This document shows, one piece after another, positions 1 through 5,363 of a stretch of 5,363 nucleotides of DNA. This stretch comes from an uncultured Methylocystaceae bacterium (GTDB lineage Bacteria; Pseudomonadota; Alphaproteobacteria; Rhizobiales; Beijerinckiaceae): positions 1 to 5,363 of the forward strand of contig CAMFKC010000216.1 in the NCBI GenBank assembly GCA_945956975.1, read 5' to 3'. A program made the position numbers and the translations under genes. Below the pieces are notes generated by a model that searched no databases, had not been told where the DNA came from, and was given only the letters and a program-made list of their open reading frames with translations. Position 1 is the first letter of the stretch. Every line of letters begins with the position of its first letter.

Positions 1-930
1 CAGTTCGATCGTCGGCGGCCCGTCAGCGCCCTTCTTCGTCTTTTGTGCGCCGGCGTTCTTCGCCCGCCAGTCGGCGACTGCGGCGGCGGCGACGAAAATG
101 TCAGCCGGCAGCGCTGCGCGCACGGCGGCGAGCATATCGACCGCGGATTCGACCGAGCGCACTGTCACGCCGGCAGGCGGCTTCAGATCGACCGGACCGG
201 AAACGAGGACCGTCTCCGCGCCGGCGGCCGCAAGCGCCGCGGCAATGGCATAGCCCTGTTTTCCCGAAGATTTGTTGCTGATGTAGCGGACGGGATCGAT
301 CGGCTCGCGGGTCGGTCCCGCGGTTACAACAGCTCGCCGGCCGGCGAGCGGTTTGCCGTTTGGCGCGGCTTGCGGCGCAGCCCCGCCGATCAGTTTCTCC
401 AGCCCTGCGACAATGTCGAGCGGTTCGATCATCCGGCCGGGCCCGAACTCGCCGCAGGCCATTTCGCCGTCCACGGGTCCGAGCATCGTGCATCCGGCGG
501 CGGTCAGCGTCGCAACATTTCTCTGCGTGGCGGGATGCATCCACATCCGCACGTTCATCGCCGGTACGAAAACGGGAGTCTTATCGGTCGCGAGAAGAAG
601 AGTGGAGGGAAGATCGTCTGCGAGACCATTCGCCGCCTTGGCCATCAGATCGGCGGTCGCAGGCGCAACGACGACGAGGTCCGAGGCGCGCGAGAGCTGG
701 ATATGCCCCATCTCGGTCTCGTCAGTGAGCGAAAACAAGTCGTCGTAGACCATATTGCCCGACAGGCTGGCGACAGACAATGGCGTCACGAACTGCTTTG
801 CGGCCTTGGTGAGCACCGCGGTGACGCTGGCTCCGCGCTCGCGCAAACGCCGAATGAGATCGAGCGTCTTGTAGGCCGCTATGCCCCCGCTCACGATCAG
901 CAGCACATGCTTTCCGGAAAGGTTCGACAT
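1..930 (-). CDS. coaBC: Bifunctional phosphopantothenoylcysteine decarboxylase / phosphopantothenate-cysteine ligase CoaBC (3' end missing)
   Basis: CoaBC (Dfp) carries out two cytosolic steps of coenzyme A synthesis: it joins 4'-phosphopantothenate to cysteine using CTP, then decarboxylates the product to 4'-phosphopantetheine with FMN. Exactly 310 codons are visible; the C-terminal part of the ligase (about 90-100 residues, judging from the roughly 400-residue family length) lies beyond the left edge. The N-terminal flavoprotein (CoaC) domain, about residues 5-185, shows GGIAAYK (15-21), the catalytic His in GHIQ (His76), the substrate-binding PAMN motif (123-126) and ACGEFGPGRM (158-167) with catalytic Cys159. 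The CoaB domain starts near 197 with VVTAGPTREPIDPVRYISN (201-219) followed by SSGK, and continues through AAAVADW and a lysine cluster (QKTKK, 296-300). The start ATG at 930 has GAGGAG four bases upstream and lies 8 nt after the ubiB stop, so it is probably cotranscribed and translationally coupled. No damage is seen in the visible part. Confidence 0.96.
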   Translation of the reverse strand, partial: MSNLSGKHVLLIVSGGIAAYKTLDLIRRLRERGASVTAVLTKAAKQFVTPLSVASLSGNMVYDDLFSLTDETEMGHIQLSRASDLVVVAPATADLMAKAANGLADDLPSTLLLATDKTPVFVPAMNVRMWMHPATQRNVATLTAAGCTMLGPVDGEMACGEFGPGRMIEPLDIVAGLEKLIGGAAPQAAPNGKPLAGRRAVVTAGPTREPIDPVRYISNKSSGKQGYAIAAALAAAGAETVLVSGPVDLKPPAGVTVRSVESAVDMLAAVRAALPADIFVAAAAVADWRAKNAGAQKTKKGADGPPTIEL

Positions 931-934
931 GAGG

Positions 935-940
935 CTCCTC
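935..940 (-). promoter_or_regulatory. coaBC ribosome binding site overlapping the ubiB stop codon
   Basis: The minus strand reads TGAGGAGCCTCATG: the ubiB stop TGA (941-939) shares two bases with the GAGGAG Shine-Dalgarno (940-935), which is followed after 4 nt by the coaBC ATG. This geometry suggests that ribosomes finishing ubiB can re-initiate on coaBC. Confidence 0.65.
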
Positions 941-2471
941 AGCGCAGAAGTGCGATGATGGCGGCGCCGGCGAGCAGCCACAGCGGAATTGTCTGCCAAC
1001 GCGAGACAGGCGGCGCGGGAGCGGGCTCTCGACCACTGGCGTCGCGCCAATCCTGGGTCAAAGCATCGATCCGTTCAAGCATCTCCGGCGCGCGCGACAG
1101 AGCGCGGATCGCAGACGTCAGAGCCTCTCCGCCATCGCGCATCTTGCCGGCTGGCCCGAGGTTTTCCTCGATCCATGACCGGATTACCGGCTCCGCGGTC
1201 GTCCACATGTTGAGATTGGGATCGAGTGAGCGTGCGACACCTTCCACGACAACCATCGTCTTCTGCAGCATGACGAGTTCGGTGCGCGTCGACATGTCGA
1301 ACAGCGCTGTAATCTCAAACAGGAGCGTCAGCACGCGGGCCATGGAGATTTGGTCGGCCGTGCGCGAATGGATGGGCTCCCCGACCGCGCGAATGGCCTG
1401 GGCAAATTCATCGACAGACTGGCTGCGCGGGACGTAGCCGGCATCGAAGTGCACGATCGCAACGCGCCTGTAGTCGCGCGTGATGAAGCCGAACAAAATT
1501 TCCGCCAGAAAACGGCGTTCCGCCAGATTGAGGCGGCCCATGATGCCGAAATCGACGGCGACGACGCGGCCTGCAGGATCGATGAACAGGTTGCCCTGAT
1601 GCATGTCGGCATGAAAGAAGCCGTCGCGCACGGCGTGTCGCAGAAAGGATTGGATTACGTTGGCGCCGAGCCTGGGAAGATCGAAGCCAGCTTCGCGCAA
1701 CGCTTCGATATTCGAGAGCGGCGTGCCGTCAATCCATTCCGTCGTCAGCACATCCCGGCCGGTCCGGTTCCAATCGATTTCGGGCGTCCTGAAATCCGGA
1801 TCGGCGCTCGTATTGTCCCCGAATTCCGAAGCGGCGGCGGCTTCGAGACGCAGATCCATTTCGAGCCTTACGCTGCGCGCCAGTGTCTCGACGACTTCCA
1901 CCAGTCGCAGTCGCCGCGCCTCGGCCGAAGCACGCTCGGCGAAGCGCGCGGCGAACATCATGTCGTCGATGTCGCGCATGAAGCGGATCGCGACGCCCGG
2001 CCGCAGTACCTTGACCGCAACCTCGCGACCGCCGTCGGCTTGCGCCGTTTTCGCCTTGTGGACCTGCGCGATCGAGGCTGCCGCCACGGGCGGTCCGAAT
2101 TCCGAAAAAAGTTCGGCGATGGGCTGGCCAAGCGTGCGCTCGATCGTCGCTACCGCTTCCGCCTGGGGGAACGGCTCCATGCGATCCTGGAGCTGTTCGA
2201 GCCTCCGCGCCGTCGCCATGCCGACGATGTCGGGACGTGTAGCGAGGAATTGCCCGAGCTTCACATAGGAGGGCCCCAGACGCGCCATCGCGCGGGCAAG
2301 CGAATCGGATCGGTCTGCAGCGCCGGCCCGCGCCAGCCGGCGAAAGAGAAAGAAGACGGGCTGCCCGGCGGGCGGCACGAGCCCCGGGTCGACATCCAGG
2401 AAAACGCCTTCGCGCCCCAGAATATATCCGGCGCGCGCGAGACGAAGCAGATGCAGGAAGCCGGAAATCAC
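939..2471 (-). CDS. ubiB: UbiB, ABC1/ADCK-family atypical kinase/ATPase for ubiquinone biosynthesis
   Basis: UbiB supports aerobic ubiquinone synthesis at the inner membrane; family members have ATPase activity and are thought to help extract or present lipid intermediates rather than act as ordinary protein kinases. The 510-residue product has the family hallmarks in order: the N-terminal KLGQFLATR motif (KxGQ, 71-74), an alanine-rich loop AAASIAQVHKA (130-140) in place of the kinase glycine-rich loop, VAVKV with Lys154, the ExD motif near EMD (204-206), the catalytic-loop HADMHQGN (287-294) and VDFG (306-309). A proline-rich stretch (about 482-488) precedes one hydrophobic C-terminal segment (about 495-509), a likely membrane anchor. 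I chose the GTG at 2471: the protein then begins VISGFLHLLRLARAGY, as I recall for alphaproteobacterial homologues, and AAGG lies 8 nt upstream. An in-frame ATG at 2522 would add 17 unconserved-looking residues and overlap ubiE. The gene lies 16 nt after ubiE and 8 nt before coaBC. Confidence 0.95.
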   Translation of the reverse strand: MISGFLHLLRLARAGYILGREGVFLDVDPGLVPPAGQPVFFLFRRLARAGAADRSDSLARAMARLGPSYVKLGQFLATRPDIVGMATARRLEQLQDRMEPFPQAEAVATIERTLGQPIAELFSEFGPPVAAASIAQVHKAKTAQADGGREVAVKVLRPGVAIRFMRDIDDMMFAARFAERASAEARRLRLVEVVETLARSVRLEMDLRLEAAAASEFGDNTSADPDFRTPEIDWNRTGRDVLTTEWIDGTPLSNIEALREAGFDLPRLGANVIQSFLRHAVRDGFFHADMHQGNLFIDPAGRVVAVDFGIMGRLNLAERRFLAEILFGFITRDYRRVAIVHFDAGYVPRSQSVDEFAQAIRAVGEPIHSRTADQISMARVLTLLFEITALFDMSTRTELVMLQKTMVVVEGVARSLDPNLNMWTTAEPVIRSWIEENLGPAGKMRDGGEALTSAIRALSRAPEMLERIDALTQDWRDASGREPAPAPPVSRWQTIPLWLLAGAAIIALLR

Positions 2472-2479
2472 GCGGGGCG

Positions 2480-2483
2480 CCTT
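2480..2483 (-). promoter_or_regulatory. Ribosome binding site deciding the ubiB GTG start
   Basis: On the minus strand AAGG ends 8 nt before the GTG at 2471 and lies just after the ubiE TGA (2490-2488). It supports GTG as the ubiB start over the in-frame ATG at 2522, which lies inside ubiE. Confidence 0.55.
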
Positions 2484-2487
2484 GAGG

Positions 2488-3255
2488 TCAGAGGTTCCAG
2501 CCGCTGTGGATCGCCACCACACCGCCCGTCAGCCGATCGAAGGAAGCGCGGCGGAAGCCGGCTTCCGCGATCATGTCGCGAAATTCCTCGGCCTTGGGAA
2601 ACTTGCGGATCGATTCGACCAAATAGCGATAGGGATGCGCGTCGCCAGTCACTAGCTCGCCGAGCTTAGGAACGACGCGGAACGAGTATTGATCGTAGAT
2701 GCGCTCCATCACGGGCAGATCGACCTGCGAAAATTCGAGACAGAGAAAGCGGCCGCCTTTCTTGAGCACCCGCCGCGCCTCGGCCAGCGCCTTGGGGATG
2801 CGCGGCACGTTCCGGATTCCGAATGCAATCGTATAGAGGTCGAAACTTGCGTCAGGGAAGGGCAGGTCCTCTGCATTGGCCTCGACCGTCTCGACACGGT
2901 CGGAGAAGCCGAGCTGCGCGGCGCGCCTGCGGCAAACCGCGAGCATGTCGCCGTTGATATCGACGACGGTTGAATGCGCGGCAGGCAGTCCTTGCTCGGC
3001 AATACGAAACGAAATGTCGCCCGTGCCGCCCGCGACGTCGATGTGCCGCCAAGGCCGCGAGCGCGAGGGATGCGCCATGGAGACAAACACGTTCTTCCAC
3101 TCGCGGTGCAGCCCGGCCGACATCAGGTCGTTCATGAGGTCGTAGCGTTCCGCGACCTTGTGGAACACGTCGTCGACCAGCGACTGCTTCGCATCCAGCG
3201 GCACACGCTTGAATCCGAAATCTGCGCCGTTCTGCTCGGCTGGCCCGGAACCCAT
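2488..3255 (-). CDS. ubiE: UbiE, bifunctional demethylmenaquinone / 2-polyprenyl-6-methoxybenzoquinol C-methyltransferase
   Basis: UbiE is a SAM-dependent class I methyltransferase that C-methylates the benzoquinol ring in ubiquinone synthesis and, where menaquinone is made, demethylmenaquinol. The 255-residue product matches the usual length of about 250. Visible motifs are the N-terminal signature VFHKVAERYDLMNDLMSAG (30-48) followed by HREWK (50-54), the SAM-binding DVAGGTGD (73-80), an acidic residue at the end of strand 2 (Asp99 in VVDIN), AEDLPF (128-133), the second UbiE signature around FGIRNV (145-150) with RVLKKGGRF (162-170), YRYLVESIRKFP (209-220) and the C-terminal GGVVAIHSGWNL (244-255). 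The ATG at 3255 is preferred: GAGAG lies 7 nt upstream. An in-frame GTG at 3261 would sit one base after that GAGAG, too close for ribosome loading. It is the first gene of the ubiE-ubiB-coaBC unit and is divergent from mutM. In an alphaproteobacterium the main role is presumably ubiquinone synthesis (inference). Confidence 0.96.
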   Translation of the reverse strand: MGSGPAEQNGADFGFKRVPLDAKQSLVDDVFHKVAERYDLMNDLMSAGLHREWKNVFVSMAHPSRSRPWRHIDVAGGTGDISFRIAEQGLPAAHSTVVDINGDMLAVCRRRAAQLGFSDRVETVEANAEDLPFPDASFDLYTIAFGIRNVPRIPKALAEARRVLKKGGRFLCLEFSQVDLPVMERIYDQYSFRVVPKLGELVTGDAHPYRYLVESIRKFPKAEEFRDMIAEAGFRRASFDRLTGGVVAIHSGWNL

Positions 3256-3372
3256 GGTCACGCTCTCGAAATGAAACTTGTCGGGTGGGACAATACCGCT
3301 TCCCAGCCACTATATCTACGCGGCCAGCCGCCGCGGCCGGTCGAAGGTTAATTGCCGCACGAGGAAGGCCGG
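3256..3372. promoter_or_regulatory. Divergent intergenic region between ubiE and mutM, candidate promoters
   Basis: This 117-nt gap must hold the start signals of both the leftward ubiE operon and rightward mutM. The only AT-rich patch is at 3309-3317 (ACTATATCT). On the minus strand it reads TATAGT (3314-3309), a good -10 match about 54 nt before the ubiE ATG, but I see no convincing -35 at the right spacing. On the plus strand TATATC (3311-3316) is preceded after 18 nt by GGGACA (3287-3292), a weak -35. One patch may therefore serve both directions, or only one. The stretch 3318-3340 is very GC-rich and partly self-complementary. Location follows from gene orientation; the exact boxes are low-confidence guesses. 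Confidence 0.3.
3361..3368 (+). promoter_or_regulatory. mutM ribosome binding site
   Basis: GAGGAAGG lies 4 nt before the ATG at 3373 (its AGGA core is 7 nt away). It selects this ATG over an in-frame TTG at 3352, in agreement with the chemistry of the enzyme, which needs proline directly after the initiator methionine. Confidence 0.75.
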
Positions 3373-4254
3373 ATGCCGGAATTGCCGGAAGTCGAGACGA
3401 CCCGCCGGGGTCTCGCGCTAGCGATGGAGGGACGCTCGATCCAGCGCGTGGTTCTCAACCGACCTGATCTGCGGTTCCCAATTCAGGCGGACTTTGTCAG
3501 GCGCGTCGAGAACCAGACCGTCGATAAGATTGACCGCCGGGCCAAATACCTTCTGCTGCGTCTGGCGAGCGGCGACGTTCTTGTCGCGCATCTCGGCATG
3601 AGCGGATCATTCCGGGTGGAATCCGCCGGCGCGTCGCACGAGCCGGCGACGCTATATCGGGAAATTCCCCGGCTCGCAGCCCATGATCACGTCGTTTTCG
3701 AAATGTCCGGCGGCTCGCGCGTCATCTACAATGACCCACGGCGGTTCGGTTTCATGTTCGTGGCGCATGGCGCGGAACTGGACCGGCATCCGCGTATGGC
3801 GGGCATCGGGCTCGAACCGCTCGAGCCGCCGCTGGAAGCGGATACGCTGGCGCGCTTGTTCGATGGCGCACAAACGAGCCTCAAGGCGGCCCTCCTCGAT
3901 CAAAAGCGGATCGCGGGTCTCGGCAACATCTATGTGTGCGAAGCATTGCATCGCGCCGGCCTGTCGCCTACGCGACTGGCCGGCGCCATTTCGGGCGCCG
4001 GCCAGTTTGCGCGCGCCGCGCGCGGCCGACTGGCGATTGCGATCCGCGACGTGCTGCTGGACGCGATCGAAGCTGGTGGCTCGTCGCTGCGCGACTTCTC
4101 GGGGGCAGACGGGAAGCCCGGCTATTTCCAGCACTCGTTTCGGGTCTACGATCGCGAGGGCGCAGCATGTCCCAAACGCGGGTGCAACGGCACGATCGAA
4201 CGGATCGTGCAGTCGGGTCGGTCGACATTTTTTTGCCGCAGCTGTCAGCGCTGA
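3373..4254 (+). CDS. mutM: Formamidopyrimidine-DNA glycosylase / AP lyase MutM (Fpg)
   Basis: MutM removes 8-oxoguanine and ring-opened purines from DNA and cleaves the abasic site by beta,delta-elimination, in base excision repair. The 293-residue product starts MPELPEVETTRRG: after Met removal Pro2 is the Schiff-base nucleophile and Glu3 the acid catalyst, so the start must be the ATG at 3373. Other family features are RRAKYLLL with catalytic Lys58, HLGMSG (73-78) with the void-filling Met76, YNDPRRFG (119-126) with Arg/Phe lesion-recognition residues, the helix-two-turn-helix LLDQKRIAGLGNIY (174-187) and a C-terminal zinc finger C266-x4-C271-x16-C288-x2-C291 ending in CQR. The protein is about 20 residues longer than the E. 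coli enzyme (about 270), mostly from a longer loop at about 83-103 between MSGSFRV and HDHVVF; I believe such insertions are usual in alphaproteobacteria. It is divergent from ubiE and may share a transcript with the metallopeptidase gene 79 nt downstream. Confidence 0.97.
   Translation: MPELPEVETTRRGLALAMEGRSIQRVVLNRPDLRFPIQADFVRRVENQTVDKIDRRAKYLLLRLASGDVLVAHLGMSGSFRVESAGASHEPATLYREIPRLAAHDHVVFEMSGGSRVIYNDPRRFGFMFVAHGAELDRHPRMAGIGLEPLEPPLEADTLARLFDGAQTSLKAALLDQKRIAGLGNIYVCEALHRAGLSPTRLAGAISGAGQFARAARGRLAIAIRDVLLDAIEAGGSSLRDFSGADGKPGYFQHSFRVYDREGAACPKRGCNGTIERIVQSGRSTFFCRSCQR
4190..4210. repeat. Perfect 8-bp inverted repeat within the mutM zinc-finger coding region
   Basis: GCACGATC (4190-4197) and GATCGTGC (4203-4210) are perfect inverted copies around the 5-nt loop GAACG. 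The stem codes for part of the conserved zinc-finger hairpin (around GTIERIV), so coding constraint may explain some of it. A run of seven T (4228-4234) follows 17 nt after the stem, too far for a classical intrinsic terminator. Confidence 0.5.
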
Positions 4255-4265
4255 TTTGGCGCGAC

Positions 4266-4300
4266 GCGACGTTGTCGCTGCAAACTGCAACTTTTGCGAC
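4266..4300. repeat. Overlapping short inverted repeats between mutM and the metallopeptidase gene
   Basis: GTCGC at 4274-4278 can pair with GCGAC at 4266-4270 (3-nt loop) or with GCGAC at 4296-4300, and GCAAA (4280-4284) can pair with TTTGC (4293-4297) across an 8-nt loop. The alternatives exclude one another in part. There is no following T-run, so this is not a standard rho-independent terminator. Stems are only 5 bp, so chance is a realistic explanation. Confidence 0.25.
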
Positions 4301-4305
4301 GTAGC

Positions 4306-4317
4306 GATTCGCGAGTC
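4306..4317. promoter_or_regulatory. Two close GANTC sites upstream of the metallopeptidase gene
   Basis: GATTC (4306-4310) and GAGTC (4313-4317) are two GANTC sites separated by 2 bp; the second ends 16 nt before the ATG at 4334. In alphaproteobacteria the CcrM methylase modifies GANTC, and methylation state can tune promoters (shown in Caulobacter through GcrA and CtrA-regulated genes). By hand I count 12 GANTC sites in the window, and these are the only two outside coding sequence. A regulatory role is inference. Confidence 0.35.
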
Positions 4318-4333
4318 TCACGACTAAGATCGG

Positions 4334-5122
4334 ATGATGCGGCTTTTTCGAAGCACCGATGACGCAAGCCCGAAGAGCGGCGTGATCGAACTCCGGCACG
4401 ATGGCGAAACGTACCGGGTCCAGCTGCGACGCGTTGATACGGCGCGTCGCTTCATCCTGCGCGTGCGCGGCGCAACGCGCGACGCCGTGCTGACCATGCC
4501 ACGGCGCGCATCTTTGAAGGACGCGGCGGAATTCGCTGAGCGGAACGCAGCATGGGTCGGCGTTCGCCTGCGCAAACTGCCGCAGCAGGTTCGCTTCGTC
4601 GACGGCGCGAGCTTTCCCCTGCGCGGCGCCCAGACGCGCGTTGTTCACGCAGCGGGTTCACGTGGCGTCGTGTGGCTCGCAGGCGACGAGCAAGACGAAC
4701 GCAAGCTCTACGTCGCTGGCGACGTGGCGCATATCGAGCGCCGCGTTCAGGACTGGCTGAAGGCGCAGGCGCGCGCCGAACTGGCGGCGGCGGTGCGTCG
4801 CTACGCCGAAAAGATCGGCAAGCCGATGCCGTCGATTTCTCTCAAGGACACGACGACGCGATGGGGATCGTGCTCTGCGACGGGCGCTCTCAATTTTTCC
4901 TGGCGGCTGATTCTCGCGCCGAGCGATGTTCTCGCCTATCTCGCCGCCCACGAGGTCTGCCACCTCGCTCATATGAATCATTCAGCGCGCTTCTGGAAAC
5001 TCTGCAGGACGATCTGCCCTGAAACGGACCAAGCCGAAAATTGGCTGAAGGCGCATGGCCTCGATCTCTACCGCTACGGCGCCAAGGGCCGCGGTGGGCC
5101 GGCGAAGCCAGCTACTTTTTGA
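4334..5122 (+). CDS. YgjP-like (DUF45) zinc metallopeptidase, M48/SprT-like
   Basis: This 262-residue protein belongs to the YgjP-like/DUF45 group, often annotated as M48-family or SprT-like metallopeptidase; no substrate or pathway is firmly established for the group. The C-terminal half carries the hallmarks: RWGSCS (176-181), then HEVCHLAHMNH (206-216) with the zincin HExxH (His206, Glu207, His210) and a probable third ligand at His216, followed by SARFW (217-221). The N-terminal half (about 1-90) contains the usual strand-rich region with IELRHDGETYRVQLRR and a helix around AAEFAERNAAW. No signal peptide or membrane helix is visible, so it is likely cytoplasmic. The start is the first of two adjacent ATG codons (4334, 4337); the Shine-Dalgarno is weak (AAGATCGG just upstream), so either could be used. 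The gene follows mutM on the same strand after 79 nt, and its last 11 bp overlap the convergent trmB. The family is clear; the cellular role is unknown. Confidence 0.9.
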   Translation: MMRLFRSTDDASPKSGVIELRHDGETYRVQLRRVDTARRFILRVRGATRDAVLTMPRRASLKDAAEFAERNAAWVGVRLRKLPQQVRFVDGASFPLRGAQTRVVHAAGSRGVVWLAGDEQDERKLYVAGDVAHIERRVQDWLKAQARAELAAAVRRYAEKIGKPMPSISLKDTTTRWGSCSATGALNFSWRLILAPSDVLAYLAAHEVCHLAHMNHSARFWKLCRTICPETDQAENWLKAHGLDLYRYGAKGRGGPAKPATF

Positions 5123-5363
5123 TGAAGGTGAGATAGGCCGATGGCCGACCCTCGCGCCGTGCTTTTTCTTCGTAGCGGGTCGGCGACCAGCCCTCCCATG
5201 GCGTCAGCCATTCCGTCGGGCGTGTCGCAGGCCAATTAAATCCCTCGGCGCGGTTCAGATAGCGAAGAGTCCAGGCGCAATAATCGTCGATGTCGGTCGC
5301 AAATCGCAGTTCGCACCCGCGTTTCAGGACGCGGGCGGCGGCGGCAAGAAAGTCGTCTGAAAC
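5112..5363 (-). CDS. trmB: TrmB, tRNA (guanine-N7-)-methyltransferase (5' part missing)
   Basis: TrmB uses SAM to methylate N7 of G46 in the tRNA variable loop. Only the last 83 residues are present; the N-terminal part with the SAM-binding glycine motif lies beyond the right edge (family length about 230). The visible part reads through VLKRGCELRFATDIDDY, the typical strand with the conserved Asp of the xxTDxxxY motif (visible residues 21-28), then CAWTLRYLN, and near the C-terminus WSPTRYEEKARREGR (59-73), which holds the T-x-x-E-x-K signature (Thr62, Glu65) that contacts the substrate and SAM in characterised TrmB proteins. It ends AYLTFIKK and a TAG at 5114-5112. The frame is open to the window edge without damage. 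The 3' end overlaps the metallopeptidase gene tail to tail by 11 bp, leaving no space for a separate terminator between them. Confidence 0.93.
   Translation of the reverse strand, partial: VSDDFLAAAARVLKRGCELRFATDIDDYCAWTLRYLNRAEGFNWPATRPTEWLTPWEGWSPTRYEEKARREGRPSAYLTFIKK

Noticed and set aside
43..1437. Long open frame (464 codons) on the plus strand opposite coaBC and the end of ubiB
   Set aside because: It is antisense to two clear conserved genes. Its Arg/Gly/Ala-rich composition is typical of a shadow frame in GC-rich DNA, and it has no recognisable motif or ribosome binding site.
1350..2669. Long open frame (439 codons) on the plus strand opposite ubiB and the end of ubiE
   Set aside because: It covers the highly conserved UbiB kinase-like core in antisense, has biased Arg/Asp/Gly-rich composition and matches no family I know.
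3256..3261. GTG at 3261 as the ubiE start
   Set aside because: The only plausible Shine-Dalgarno (GAGAG) lies one base from this GTG but 7 nt from the ATG at 3255.
3352..3372. N-terminal extension of mutM from an in-frame TTG
   Set aside because: Fpg needs proline immediately after the initiator Met as its catalytic nucleophile; a 7-residue extension would abolish activity, and GAGGAAGG fits the ATG at 3373.
4228..4234. Hairpin at 4190-4210 plus T run as an intrinsic terminator of mutM
   Set aside because: The stem lies inside the coding region and 17 nt from the T run; intrinsic terminators need the U-tract directly after the stem.
5055..5360. Plus-strand open frame (101 codons) running into the right edge
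   Set aside because: It is antisense to trmB, whose conserved C-terminal motifs are unmistakable, and overlaps the end of the metallopeptidase gene in another frame.

Overview
The window is a compact, GC-rich stretch of bacterial chromosome that is almost fully coding. It looks alphaproteobacterial, most likely Hyphomicrobiales (Rhizobiales) or a relative. This rests on the codon bias, the protein sequences and the grouping ubiE-ubiB-coaBC next to a divergent mutM, an arrangement I recall as common in that class. All genes are recognisable housekeeping or widespread families. I see no tRNA or rRNA gene, insertion sequence, prophage, CRISPR array or defence island.

Layout. Positions 1-3255 hold a minus-strand block read right to left: ubiE (ubiquinone C-methyltransferase), ubiB (ADCK/ABC1-type atypical kinase or ATPase of ubiquinone synthesis), then coaBC (bifunctional coenzyme A synthesis enzyme, cut by the left edge after 310 codons). 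Gaps are 16 and 8 nt, so the three genes very probably form one operon. A 117-nt divergent intergenic region (3256-3372) separates it from mutM (formamidopyrimidine-DNA glycosylase, plus strand). After a 79-nt gap comes a plus-strand gene for a YgjP-like (DUF45) zinc metallopeptidase. Its 3' end overlaps by 11 bp, tail to tail, the 3' end of a minus-strand trmB (tRNA guanine-N7 methyltransferase), cut by the right edge. No gene-free stretch exceeds 120 bases.

Functions. UbiE and UbiB serve respiratory quinone synthesis. CoaBC makes 4'-phosphopantetheine from phosphopantothenate. MutM excises oxidised purines. TrmB makes m7G46 in tRNA. The metallopeptidase has an intact zinc motif but no established substrate.

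I found no undescribed system. The points most worth a second look are a close pair of GANTC (CcrM-type) sites just upstream of the metallopeptidase gene, the tail-to-tail overlap with trmB, a perfect 8-bp inverted repeat plus a T7 run in the mutM zinc-finger region, possible mutually exclusive hairpins between mutM and the metallopeptidase gene, and start-codon choices (GTG for ubiB, internal ATG for mutM and ubiE) that simple longest-frame calling would get wrong.
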